Below, piece by piece: positions 42,181 to 50,118 of a stretch of DNA of 55,755 nucleotides. This DNA comes from Bacteroidia bacterium (GTDB taxonomy: Bacteria > Bacteroidota > Bacteroidia > J057): the NCBI GenBank assembly GCA_022760475.1, contig JALEFZ010000063.1, positions 1 through 55,755 of the forward strand, read 5' to 3'. Every line of letters begins with the position of its first letter. Positions within the stretch are counted from its first letter, which is position 1. A model generated the notes under the pieces. The model ran no database searches. It saw only the letters and a program-made list of their open reading frames with translations, and was not told where the DNA came from. The position numbers and the translations under genes were made by a program.

Positions 42181-44634
42181 ATGCAGGTTGCTGAACAAAC
42201 AACTGCCCAAAGCAAACTAACCTGGTCCAGGGCCATTAAAAAAGTCACTGTACTGGGTTCAGGGGTTATGGGATCCCGCATTGCCTGTCACTTCGCCAAC
42301 ATTGGCGTGGAGGTACTGCTGCTCGACATTGTGCCACGCGAACTTACAGCCAAGGAAGAAGCCAAGGGTCTTACCCTGGAGCATCCTGCGGTTCGTAACC
42401 GTCTGGTAAATGATTCTCTAAAAGCTGCTGTAAAAGGCAGGCCGGCTCCCTTGTACCACAAGGATTTTGCAAGCCGAATCACCACTGGAAACTTTGATGA
42501 CGATTTTGACAAGATCAAGGACAGCGATTGGATCCTTGAGGCTGTCGTTGAGAGACTCGACATCAAAAAGCAAATTTTTGAAAAAGTAGATGCCCTTCGT
42601 AAAGAAGGCAGCATCATTACTTCGAATACCTCAGGTATTCCTATCCACATGATGGCTGAAGGAAGGTCAGAAGACTTCAGGAAGCATTTCTGTGGTACCC
42701 ACTTCTTCAATCCTCCAAGATACCTCCGTCTTCTTGAGATTATCCCTGGTCCAGATACAGATCAAGGATTAATTGACTTCATGATGCACTACGGAGACCT
42801 GTTTTTGGGAAAGAAAACAGTATTGGCTAAGGATACTCCTGCTTTCATCGCTAACAGGGTGGGAATTTTCGCCATGGCAAAAATTTTCGGCCTGATTGAA
42901 GAACTTGACCTTACGATTGAGGAGGTTGATAAACTGACGGGGCCAGCTTCGGGTAAGCCAAAAACTGGAACATTCCGTTTGAGCGACCTTGTAGGATTGG
43001 ATACGACTTTTCATGTATTGAATGGGATTCGTGAAAATTGTCCCAAGGATGAGCAGAGGGCTATTTTTGAGGCTCCTGATTATGTAAAGAAAATGGTAGA
43101 GAATCGTTGGTTGGGTGATAAAACCAAGCAGGGATTCTACAAAAAGACCAAAGGTGCTGATGGAAAAAGAGTTATTCTATCTCTTGACCTGAAAACCCTG
43201 GAATATAGAGAGAAGATGAAGGTGAATATTCCTAGCCTTAAGCTGGTGAAGAATACCACCAATCTTTCCAAAAAACTCAATGTCCTTTTCAAAGCTGAAG
43301 ATAAAGGTGGTGAATTCACCCGTAAATCCAGCCTTGCACTTTGGGCATATGTTTCCAACAGAATTCCTGAGATTGCTGATGATCTATACCAGATTGATGA
43401 TGCGATGTGCGCAGGTTTTGGTTGGGACAAAGGAGCCTTCCAGACCTGGGATATGATTGGTCTGAAGAACACTTTGGAAATGTTTGAGGCTGAAGGTTTA
43501 CAACTTGCTTCATGGGTTCATGAGATGGTTGAGGCTGGACACGAGACATTCTACAAAGTAGAGAATGGCAAGCCAATGTACTACAACATTGCCTCCAAGT
43601 CTTACAAGGCAGTTCCTGGCACTGAATCTCTCATTATCCTTGAAAATATTCCTAAGGAGAAAAAGGTATGGAGCCATGCAGAGGCTTCTGTGCTTGACCT
43701 AGGAGATGGCGTCTTGAATGTGCAGTTCCACTCCAAGATGAACTCTATCGGAGAGGGCAACCTGAAAGCGATTCATGAGGCAATCAATTATGCTGAGAAG
43801 CATAACTATAACGGAGTTGTGATCGCCAATGAAGCTGAGAATTTTTCAGTAGGTGCCAACATTATGCTGATGCTGATGATGGCTACACAGGGTGAGTGGG
43901 ACGAGTTGAACCTTGCGGTTAAGACCTTCCAGGATACTTCCATGCGAATCCGTTACTCAAATGTGCCTGTGATTGTTGCACCACATGCGATGACCCTTGG
44001 TGGGGGATGTGAGTTTACGATGCACTCTGATTTGGCAGTTGCTTCTGCCGAAACATACATCGGTTTAGTTGAGGTAGGTATTGGTATCATCCCTGGTGGT
44101 GCTGGAACCAAGGAAATGGCTCTTCGAGCTGCAGACATCTATAAGGATGATGCGGTATTGGGGATCAATGTGATTCAAAAAGCACTGATGAACATTGCTA
44201 CTGCCAAAGTGGCTACTTCGGCACAGGAAGCTAAAGATCTGGGAATCCTCAGACCTTCTGACAAGCTTGTCGTAAACAGAGATAGAAGGATCAAGGAAGC
44301 CAAAGAGCATATCCTTGCGATTGCTGAAGAAGGTTATCAGCCAAAATCTCCTAGAAAAGAAATCCATGTATTGGGTACCAATGGATTGGCTACCTTGTAT
44401 GCAGGTATTGCAGGTATGCAGTACGGACATTATGCAAGTCAGCATGATGCCCTGATTGCTAGAAAAATCGCCTATGTACTATGTGGTGGGGATCTGACTG
44501 GTCTCAACAACAAAGTATCGGAGCAATACCTTCTGGATCTCGAGAGAGAGGCTTTCTTGCAACTTGCAGGAGAGAAGAAGACCATGGAACGCATGCAGCA
44601 CATGCTACAAACAGGTAAACCTTTACGTAACTAA
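42181..44634 (+). CDS. fadN: 3-hydroxyacyl-CoA dehydrogenase/enoyl-CoA hydratase (FadN type)
   Basis: An 817-residue bifunctional beta-oxidation enzyme with dehydrogenase first and hydratase last, the order of Bacillus FadN and the reverse of E. coli FadB. The NAD site is GSGVMG at 26-31, the dehydrogenase catalytic segment is HFCGTHFFNPPRYLRLLEI, and ADPxFIANRV appears as DTPAFIANRVG. The C-terminal crotonase part has ENFSVGANIMLM and LGGGCEFTMHSDLAVASAE, which form the oxyanion hole, then GLVEVGIGIIPGGAGTKEM. It hydrates enoyl-CoA and oxidises 3-hydroxyacyl-CoA. The thiolase follows after 55 nt with a palindromic repeat in between. Confidence 0.95.
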   Translation: MQVAEQTTAQSKLTWSRAIKKVTVLGSGVMGSRIACHFANIGVEVLLLDIVPRELTAKEEAKGLTLEHPAVRNRLVNDSLKAAVKGRPAPLYHKDFASRITTGNFDDDFDKIKDSDWILEAVVERLDIKKQIFEKVDALRKEGSIITSNTSGIPIHMMAEGRSEDFRKHFCGTHFFNPPRYLRLLEIIPGPDTDQGLIDFMMHYGDLFLGKKTVLAKDTPAFIANRVGIFAMAKIFGLIEELDLTIEEVDKLTGPASGKPKTGTFRLSDLVGLDTTFHVLNGIRENCPKDEQRAIFEAPDYVKKMVENRWLGDKTKQGFYKKTKGADGKRVILSLDLKTLEYREKMKVNIPSLKLVKNTTNLSKKLNVLFKAEDKGGEFTRKSSLALWAYVSNRIPEIADDLYQIDDAMCAGFGWDKGAFQTWDMIGLKNTLEMFEAEGLQLASWVHEMVEAGHETFYKVENGKPMYYNIASKSYKAVPGTESLIILENIPKEKKVWSHAEASVLDLGDGVLNVQFHSKMNSIGEGNLKAIHEAINYAEKHNYNGVVIANEAENFSVGANIMLMLMMATQGEWDELNLAVKTFQDTSMRIRYSNVPVIVAPHAMTLGGGCEFTMHSDLAVASAETYIGLVEVGIGIIPGGAGTKEMALRAADIYKDDAVLGINVIQKALMNIATAKVATSAQEAKDLGILRPSDKLVVNRDRRIKEAKEHILAIAEEGYQPKSPRKEIHVLGTNGLATLYAGIAGMQYGHYASQHDALIARKIAYVLCGGDLTGLNNKVSEQYLLDLEREAFLQLAGEKKTMERMQHMLQTGKPLRN

Positions 44635-44642
44635 AAACTTTG

Positions 44643-44672
44643 ACCCTGACAGGGTTATAACCCTGTCAGGGT
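44643..44672. repeat. dispersed 30-nt double palindrome, copy 4
   Basis: Halves ACCCTGACAGGGT and ACCCTGTCAGGGT with spacer TATA. It begins 8 nt after the fadN stop and ends 17 nt before the fadA ATG, the same intra-operon position as copy 2. Confidence 0.9.
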
Positions 44673-44689
44673 TCCTAATCAATATATAA

Positions 44690-45868
44690 ATGGAAGCTTA
44701 TATCGTAACAGGACTGCGTACAGCAGTTGGTAAAGCAAACAAGGGTGGATTCAAAAGTGTCCGTTCCGACGATTTGGGCGCATCTGTAGTCAAGGCCTTG
44801 ATAGAAAAGGTTCCTCAATTGGACCCGACCAGAGTAGACGACCTGATCGTAGGTTGTGCCGTACCTGAGGCAGAGCAAGGCATGCAAATCGGACGCATGA
44901 TCGCTCTGATGTCCCTTCCTATGAATGTATCCGGTGTAACCGTAAACCGTTACTGCGGATCAGGAGTTGAGACGGTTGCCATGGCAGTAGCCAAGGTGAA
45001 AGCCGGAATGGCTGACTGCATCATTGCCGGAGGCATCGAGTCGATGTCCATGCTGCCCATGATGGGACACAAAGTAGCACTAAACTATAAGGTAGCTACT
45101 GAGCATCCTGATTGGTACTTATCTATGGGACTTACCGCTGAGGAAGTTGCCAAAGACTACAACATCTCCCGCGAAGACATGGATGAGTTTTCTTACAATT
45201 CACACATGAAAGCCATCAATGCAATTGAAAAAGGTTATTTCAAGGATCAGATTGTACCCATTGAGGTTGAAGATGTATTTGTAGACGAAGCTGGACGCCG
45301 CCAAACAAGAAAATTTGTTGTCGATACCGACGAGGGACCTCGTAGAGATACAAGCAAGGAAGTTCTTGGCAAACTGCGTCCTGTCTTCCGTAACAACGGG
45401 ACGGTAACAGCAGGAAACTCTTCTCAAACTTCTGATGGTGCTGCCTTTATGATGGTGATGTCTGAGAGAATGGTGAAGGAACTTGGCATCGAGCCACGTG
45501 CAAGAATGGTTGGGTATGCTACCGAAGGAATCGACCCAAGAATCATGGGAATGGGACCTATCAAAGCAGTACCCAAGGTGCTGAAGCAGACTGGACTTTC
45601 TCTGAACGACATCGATATGTTCGAGCTGAATGAAGCCTTTGCTTCACAGTCATTAGGTGTGATCCGCGATCTTGATATCAACCCTGACATTGTAAATGTA
45701 AATGGGGGCGCCATTGCTCTTGGACACCCATTGGGATGTACAGGAGCCAAACTGAGTACTCAGTTGATCAATGAAATGGAGCGCCAGAGTAAGAAATATG
45801 GAATTGTTACTGCCTGTGTAGGTGGTGGCCAGGGTGTTGCAGGCGTTTACGAATCTCTTGTAAACTGA
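44690..45868 (+). CDS. fadA: acetyl-CoA C-acyltransferase (3-ketoacyl-CoA thiolase)
   Basis: A 392-residue thiolase that cleaves 3-ketoacyl-CoA with CoA, the last step of each beta-oxidation round. Nucleophile C89 lies in VNRYCGSGVETV. NEAFASQSLGVI and the catalytic histidine of GGAIALGHPLGCTGAKL follow, and the second cysteine is in TACVGGGQGVAGVYE. The partner FadN lies immediately upstream, matching the fadN-fadA order of Bacillus. The fadE acyl-CoA dehydrogenase that completes that operon is absent here, since a terminator follows. Confidence 0.96.
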   Translation: MEAYIVTGLRTAVGKANKGGFKSVRSDDLGASVVKALIEKVPQLDPTRVDDLIVGCAVPEAEQGMQIGRMIALMSLPMNVSGVTVNRYCGSGVETVAMAVAKVKAGMADCIIAGGIESMSMLPMMGHKVALNYKVATEHPDWYLSMGLTAEEVAKDYNISREDMDEFSYNSHMKAINAIEKGYFKDQIVPIEVEDVFVDEAGRRQTRKFVVDTDEGPRRDTSKEVLGKLRPVFRNNGTVTAGNSSQTSDGAAFMMVMSERMVKELGIEPRARMVGYATEGIDPRIMGMGPIKAVPKVLKQTGLSLNDIDMFELNEAFASQSLGVIRDLDINPDIVNVNGGAIALGHPLGCTGAKLSTQLINEMERQSKKYGIVTACVGGGQGVAGVYESLVN

Positions 45869-45888
45869 TGCCCTTAGATTGAAATCAG

Positions 45889-45917
45889 AAACCGCCTCTT
45901 TGTGGGGCGGTTTTTTT
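45889..45917 (+). terminator. intrinsic terminator after fadA
   Basis: AAACCGCC (45889-45896) pairs with GGCGGTTT (45906-45913) across a 9-nt loop, followed by a seven-T run. Confidence 0.92.
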
Positions 45918-46483
45918 ATGTAAGAAAAATCATAATAGAGAAGTTTTATTATAAATTTTACAAAAAAAATCCCATTAATCATTTCCATTTTTTAGGTCGG
46001 GATAATTACAAATTTGATAATTAGAGAAATATTTATTTTAGAATTTCACTTCGAATGGTCAAAATTTTCAGTAGTTTCTGAAAGATCATGCCTTATTAAG
46101 TAAATATTTGCTGCATCTTAACTAAATTTTAAGTGCCTATATGGGCAGCAGGATAGGTTTTTGGAAGCGATTTAGGTCGATATATCTTATTTTTGTTAAA
46201 TAAAGATGATTTTGGCTTTGGCAAAGTTAATCATTGAAAATATTGCAATAGGTCTAATAGGAGAAATGGTATGCATGAATACTATTTCTGATAAATGTAA
46301 AAATCCTCTTTAGATTTTACAGATGTTGAAATCCTTCCTATGATTTTTGTGATTTTTTTCATAATTTCATATTGATGATTGAGAAAAGTAACCCTTGGGA
46401 TTTTTTCTCGTTTATCATAATGACTACCTATTCATACTTCTTCTGATCCACCTGCTTTTTCTGTAGAATTAAGTATGAAAAAC

Positions 46484-46500
46484 CGCCATACCTAGTGGCG
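46484..46500 (+). promoter_or_regulatory. small hairpin just upstream of the 48-residue gene
   Basis: CGCCA (46484-46488) and TGGCG (46496-46500) flank a 7-nt loop, 19 nt before the ATG at 46520. Its GC-rich sequence stands out against the AT-rich surroundings. It could be a leader element controlling translation or a protein-binding site. Confidence 0.4.
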
Positions 46501-46519
46501 CCCTTAAAACAAAATTATT

Positions 46520-46666
46520 ATGACAAAAAGGACATTTAAATCCCCTTCACGCAAGCGCCTGAAAAACACCAAGCTCCGCCAGGCTCATAACCGCTCAAAG
46601 TCTCGCAATGAGTCAATGAATTCAATCCTAATCCGCAAAGCCATCGAAGCTGATTGGAGTGAATAA
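46520..46666 (+). CDS. 48-residue highly basic small protein
   Basis: An ATG frame of 48 codons, starting MTKRTFKSPSRKRLKN and ending IRKAIEADWSE. The first 30 residues are packed with Lys, Arg, Ser and Thr; the end is a mixed helix with an acidic terminus. This is the composition of ribosome- or nucleic-acid-binding small proteins, but I recognise no family. Support for a real gene: a GC-rich coding stretch in AT-rich DNA with CGC/AAG codons unlike the flanks, a leader hairpin at 46484-46500, and a terminator 32 nt after the stop. It sits upstream of an ECF sigma gene but is a separate unit. Confidence 0.65.
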   Translation: MTKRTFKSPSRKRLKNTKLRQAHNRSKSRNESMNSILIRKAIEADWSE

Positions 46667-46697
46667 CTTGAAAAGTGATGTTAATTGAATTGGAGGG

Positions 46698-46727
46698 GCT
46701 GCACCATGAGTGTGGCTTTTCTTTTTT
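46698..46727 (+). terminator. intrinsic terminator after the small basic protein
   Basis: GCTGCAC (46698-46704) pairs with GTGTGGC (46710-46716, two G-U pairs) around a 5-nt loop. A T-rich tail (TTTTCTTTTTT) follows. It supports an independent short transcript for the 48-codon gene. Confidence 0.7.
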
Positions 46728-46824
46728 ATGCCAGGCAATTAGCCTGGATATTTTTTTTTAAGATAAATGTGATATTCTTTCCATACCGGCGAATAATAGG
46801 TTGTAAATAAAATGAAAGCCGATT

Positions 46825-47328
46825 TTGGAAAAACAAACTCAAATAGAACAGGAATTTGGTGAATACCTTGAGAGTCAAAAAGCCCTCATTATAAAGCTTG
46901 CCCATGCCTATTGTTATGAGGAGGAAGAACGAAAAGACCTGATACAGGATATCCTCGTACAACTTTGGAAAGCCTTTCCCAGTTATCGCCCTGAATACGC
47001 AAGGTCCACCTGGACTTACAGGATCGCCCTAAATGTATCCATTTCCTGGCTACGTAAGCGCAAACGAAGTTTTCAGAAAAAACAAAACCTTAAGGATGAA
47101 ATGGAATTTCTCCTCTGGGACAACTCTATCCTGGACCAAAGACTAAACAAGCTCTACCAAGCCATAGAAAACTTGAAACCGATGGAAAAGGCCCAAATCA
47201 TCTTGCATTTGGAAGGCTTGGCACACAAGGAGATAGCAGAAATTTTAGGAATCTCAGTTTCTAATATTTCTACGAAACTGCAACGCATCAAGAGAAAACT
47301 TCAAAAACAACTAACCAACAAAATATAA
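46825..47328 (+). CDS. ECF-family RNA polymerase sigma factor
   Basis: A 167-residue sigma-70-like factor with region 2 (LIIKLAHAYCYEEEERKDLIQDILVQLWKAF, RSTWTYRIALNVSISWLRK) and region 4 (LEGLAHKEIAEILGISVSNISTKLQRIKRKL). The start must be TTG at 46825: the frame is closed by TGA at 46813-46815, and the first in-frame ATG lies deep inside region 2-4. One base after its stop begins the gene for a four-helix membrane protein, its likely anti-sigma factor. It probably directs an envelope or stress response; the targets are unknown. Confidence 0.88.
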   Translation: MEKQTQIEQEFGEYLESQKALIIKLAHAYCYEEEERKDLIQDILVQLWKAFPSYRPEYARSTWTYRIALNVSISWLRKRKRSFQKKQNLKDEMEFLLWDNSILDQRLNKLYQAIENLKPMEKAQIILHLEGLAHKEIAEILGISVSNISTKLQRIKRKLQKQLTNKI

Positions 47329-47329
47329 A

Positions 47330-47926
47330 ATGGAATTTCAGGAATTGATCGATATATGGAATGAGCCTAACAAAGAATTGGAAACTGAAGTCCAAATCAA
47401 TCATAGGCTAGTGAAAGAAATAGGAGTCTCTCGAATTAAATCGCGCTTGGGAGAGATCAGAGGGACTGCAATTTTTGAATTGATCGTAAGTGTGTTCTGG
47501 AATATTTTCCTGATAGGCTTTCTTATAGACCATATTCAAGAGGCCAAATACTGGCTTCCTGCATTAATCTTGCTATTTATTTCAGGTTTTGGAATGGCAG
47601 TAGAGGGTCTGAAACTATTCCTTTATTATAGCTTAAAAGCAGAGGACTCCGTCCAGCTTACCCAACTTAAATTGGAAAGGTTAAGGTTTCTTGAGTTAAT
47701 GGACATCAGATCACTGGTTATTTTTATTCCACTATTTGTCCAGCCCTTCTTAATTGTTGCTGCCAAGGCCTTGCTTCACATGGATTTTTACCTACTTCCA
47801 ATCAATCACCTTCACTTTGCCATTGGTAATTTGATTGTAGCTGTAATTTTGGTTTTCTTTCTTTCTATGGCTACTCGGAAACACTTCAGGGAATCTTTGG
47901 AATTCCTGAAAGAATTGAAGGAGTAG
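47330..47926 (+). CDS. membrane protein, probable anti-sigma factor of the upstream ECF sigma
   Basis: A 198-residue protein with a cytoplasmic N terminus of about 45 residues (MEFQELIDIWNEPNKELETEV) and four hydrophobic segments (IFELIVSVFWNIFLIGFLI, LPALILLFISGFGMAVEGL, LVIFIPLFVQPFLIVAAKA, AIGNLIVAVILVFFLSMAT). It lacks the zinc-finger HxxxCxxC motif of ZAS anti-sigma factors. The one-base gap to the sigma gene is the main evidence for a partner role, a layout seen with similar four-helix proteins behind ECF genes in Bacteroidota. Confidence 0.65.
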   Translation: MEFQELIDIWNEPNKELETEVQINHRLVKEIGVSRIKSRLGEIRGTAIFELIVSVFWNIFLIGFLIDHIQEAKYWLPALILLFISGFGMAVEGLKLFLYYSLKAEDSVQLTQLKLERLRFLELMDIRSLVIFIPLFVQPFLIVAAKALLHMDFYLLPINHLHFAIGNLIVAVILVFFLSMATRKHFRESLEFLKELKE

Positions 47927-47989
47927 TAAAATCATGTATCCCTGGGTAGTGAATTATTCTTGCGCAGGAATGCCCAACAACTCCACATC

Positions 47990-48853
47990 ATGACTTGGTA
48001 TAAGGACAACAAAGAACTGAAAGTAGGTGAACTTACAATAAACTATAAGGAATCAGGGCAGGGACCCGCACTTATATGCCTCCATGGCTTCCCCACGGCT
48101 GCCCTGGATTTTGAATATATCTGGCCACAGCTGACAGGGAGCTTCCACGCTTTTGCCTACGACTTTATTGGGATGGGGAAATCTGCCAAACCTTTCAGCG
48201 ACATAACTGTGGGTATGCAGGCAGATATGGCTGAGGCCCTGTTAGTGCATTATGGAATCCAGGAAGCCCATATATTAGCTCATGACCTGGGAGATACAGT
48301 TGCACTTGAACTCCTAGCAAGACAAAAGGATGGTAAATCAAAGGTAAAGTGGCTCTCTAGCATCCTGTTGAATGGAGGTTTGTTCCCTGAGGTTCATCAG
48401 CCGAGATTTATCCAGAAATTGCTCCTTACGCCTCTTGGACCCTTGGTGGCCAACTTCATTTCTTCGGCTACCTATAGCCGAAATATGAATAATATATTCG
48501 CTCCCAAGTATCCTCCATCAGAGAAGTTTTTAAAAGAATCTTGGGAAGTCCTTGTTGAGAACAATGGCAAAAAGATGATTCCAAGGCTTATCAAATATAT
48601 GCCTGAGCGAAAGCGGCATCGGGAAAGATGGGTCGGGGCACTTACCCATGCCGAGATTCCAAGGAGATTTATCAATGGTGCACTTGATCCTGTTTCGGGA
48701 AAGCACATGGCAGAAAGGTATAAGGAATTGATCCCTGATCCCGATGTGTTTATATTGGATGATGTGGGGCATTATCCCCATGTGGAGACTCCAGAGAGGG
48801 TACTGGATGGCATGGCAGAATTTTACCTAAAGCATTTTTCTATTTCTCTATAG
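47990..48853 (+). CDS. alpha/beta hydrolase (epoxide hydrolase/haloalkane dehalogenase-like)
   Basis: A 287-residue alpha/beta-fold enzyme. The oxyanion segment is LHGFPTAALDFEYIW at 31-45. The nucleophile elbow is H98-D99-L-G-D, an aspartate nucleophile as in epoxide hydrolases and haloalkane dehalogenases, rather than the serine of esterases. The acid follows in FINGALDPVSGKHMAERY and the catalytic histidine in DDVGHYPHVETPERV. The frame reaches back to a TTG at 47960, but ATG 47990 gives a normal N terminus. Substrate unknown. It is followed by a DUF3179 lipoprotein gene and a cupin gene on the same strand. Confidence 0.85.
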   Translation: MTWYKDNKELKVGELTINYKESGQGPALICLHGFPTAALDFEYIWPQLTGSFHAFAYDFIGMGKSAKPFSDITVGMQADMAEALLVHYGIQEAHILAHDLGDTVALELLARQKDGKSKVKWLSSILLNGGLFPEVHQPRFIQKLLLTPLGPLVANFISSATYSRNMNNIFAPKYPPSEKFLKESWEVLVENNGKKMIPRLIKYMPERKRHRERWVGALTHAEIPRRFINGALDPVSGKHMAERYKELIPDPDVFILDDVGHYPHVETPERVLDGMAEFYLKHFSISL

Positions 48854-48947
48854 GTTGATAATGATTTTGGCAGGCTGGCGATAGGATATGTGGTCAGTTC
48901 GGCTTATTTTTTTGAATGATAATACTCGCCTTCAAAATCAAAACTGT

Positions 48948-49751
48948 ATGAGAATCATTACCTGTCTTTTTCTTTTGTTCTTAATGATCGGGTGCAATCC
49001 GCTTTCTCATGAGGAGAGTAGCCGGACTATCAACAAACCTTTACCCAAAAAACAGCGTCCGGTAGCAGCAAAACTGGGGAAAATCTACGAAATGGATGGT
49101 AAAAAAATGCTTTTCGGAGGAAAGGATTCAAGCCAACACTTTGATATCAGCAATTGCATCCTAAAAGATTCACAATTTCATTATGGAATAGGTCGAGAAA
49201 GATTTCCAGCCTTATTGGAGCCTGAATTTATTTCTGTCAAAGAAGCTGACGAACTATGGGCGGATACAAGCAGGTTTTTATTAGCTTATAAAGGAGAAGA
49301 TGTAAAGGCGTATTCTGTCAAAGATCTCACCAGACATGAAGTAGTCAATGATGAATTAAATGGGGAGCCCATCATGGCAGCTTATTGTATCCTCGCTGAC
49401 CTTGGAGCTATTTATCAAAGAAAGTATGGAGATAATGAATTGACCTTTGCACTTAGTGGTTATACCTATTTCGATGATGAAGTGTGGAATGGACTAGATG
49501 GCTTTGTCCTGTGGGATCGAGAGACAGAAAGTTTGTGGTGGCCACTGGTTGGCAAAGCCGTTTCTGGCCAATTGAATGGCGTAAAATTGCTTGAAATGGA
49601 CAAAACTTTCTGGGAAGATACCCATTGGGGACATATTAAGAAGAACTACCCCACGGCCGAAATCCTAAAATCAGGACAGGATTACGAAAGGCCAAAAAGC
49701 TGGGATAAGTCGGTTGATATAAATGAAATTGTAAGCAACTACTCAGATTAA
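48948..49751 (+). CDS. DUF3179-family lipoprotein
   Basis: A 267-residue probable lipoprotein. The signal peptide MRIITCLFLLFLMIGC carries a lipobox (MIGC), with lipidation at C16. The DUF3179 domain is recognisable from VKAYSVKDLTRHEVVNDELNG, LTFALSGYTYFDD, VLWDRETESLWWPLVGKAVSGQLNGVKL and WGHIKKNYPTAEIL. In most members the middle reads YCPLC; here it is YCILADLG, so one of the paired cysteines is lost. Function of the family is unknown. The ATG at 48948 gives the lipoprotein signal; the longer frame to 48888 does not. The cupin gene starts 1 nt after its stop, so they are coupled. Confidence 0.82.
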   Translation: MRIITCLFLLFLMIGCNPLSHEESSRTINKPLPKKQRPVAAKLGKIYEMDGKKMLFGGKDSSQHFDISNCILKDSQFHYGIGRERFPALLEPEFISVKEADELWADTSRFLLAYKGEDVKAYSVKDLTRHEVVNDELNGEPIMAAYCILADLGAIYQRKYGDNELTFALSGYTYFDDEVWNGLDGFVLWDRETESLWWPLVGKAVSGQLNGVKLLEMDKTFWEDTHWGHIKKNYPTAEILKSGQDYERPKSWDKSVDINEIVSNYSD

Positions 49752-49752
49752 T

Positions 49753-50118
49753 ATGATTGAGCACTTCAATATCAAGGAAAAATTCAGCCTTTTCTCTGAT
49801 CAATGGACTCCGCACATAGTCGCAGAGCTAAATGGTCAATATGTGAAATTGGCCAAGTTGAAAGACGACTTTGTCTGGCACAGCCATGAGGATGAGGATG
49901 AATTGTTCATGATCTTTAAGGGGACTTTGATCATGGAATTCAGGGATAGGATCATAGAGGCTAAGGAAGGGGAGGTGATTGTAGTCCCCAAAGGTGTAGA
50001 GCACTTACCTAGAACTAATGGTGAGGAAGTCTGGGTATTGTTATTTGAGCCCAAGGCCACCAAACATACCGGGGAGGTAGAACACGAAAAAACCGTCAAG
50101 GATTTGAAACGAATCTAG
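49753..50118 (+). CDS. cupin-domain protein
   Basis: A 121-residue single cupin barrel. Motif 1 reads FVWHSHEDEDELFMIFKG with metal ligands H, H and E. Motif 2 contains VVPKGVEHLPRTN with the last histidine. Small cupins of this type bind a divalent metal and either sense a sugar or act as an isomerase or dioxygenase; no specific activity can be read. It starts 1 nt after the DUF3179 lipoprotein gene. Its TAG stop overlaps the stop of the convergent hydrolase by 4 nt (CTAG). Confidence 0.9.
   Translation: MIEHFNIKEKFSLFSDQWTPHIVAELNGQYVKLAKLKDDFVWHSHEDEDELFMIFKGTLIMEFRDRIIEAKEGEVIVVPKGVEHLPRTNGEEVWVLLFEPKATKHTGEVEHEKTVKDLKRI

Larger units (their letters stand above)
45869..46519. other. 651-nt AT-rich intergenic region
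   Basis: It begins with the fadA terminator and ends at the start of a 48-residue basic protein. No coding frame is credible. Hairpins: about 46375-46418 (GAGAAAA with TTTTCTC, flanked by ATGAT/ATCAT), and 46484-46500 (CGCCA-TACCTAG-TGGCG). The latter is 20 nt upstream of the small gene. The middle, 45920-46370, shows nothing I can name. Confidence 0.55.
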
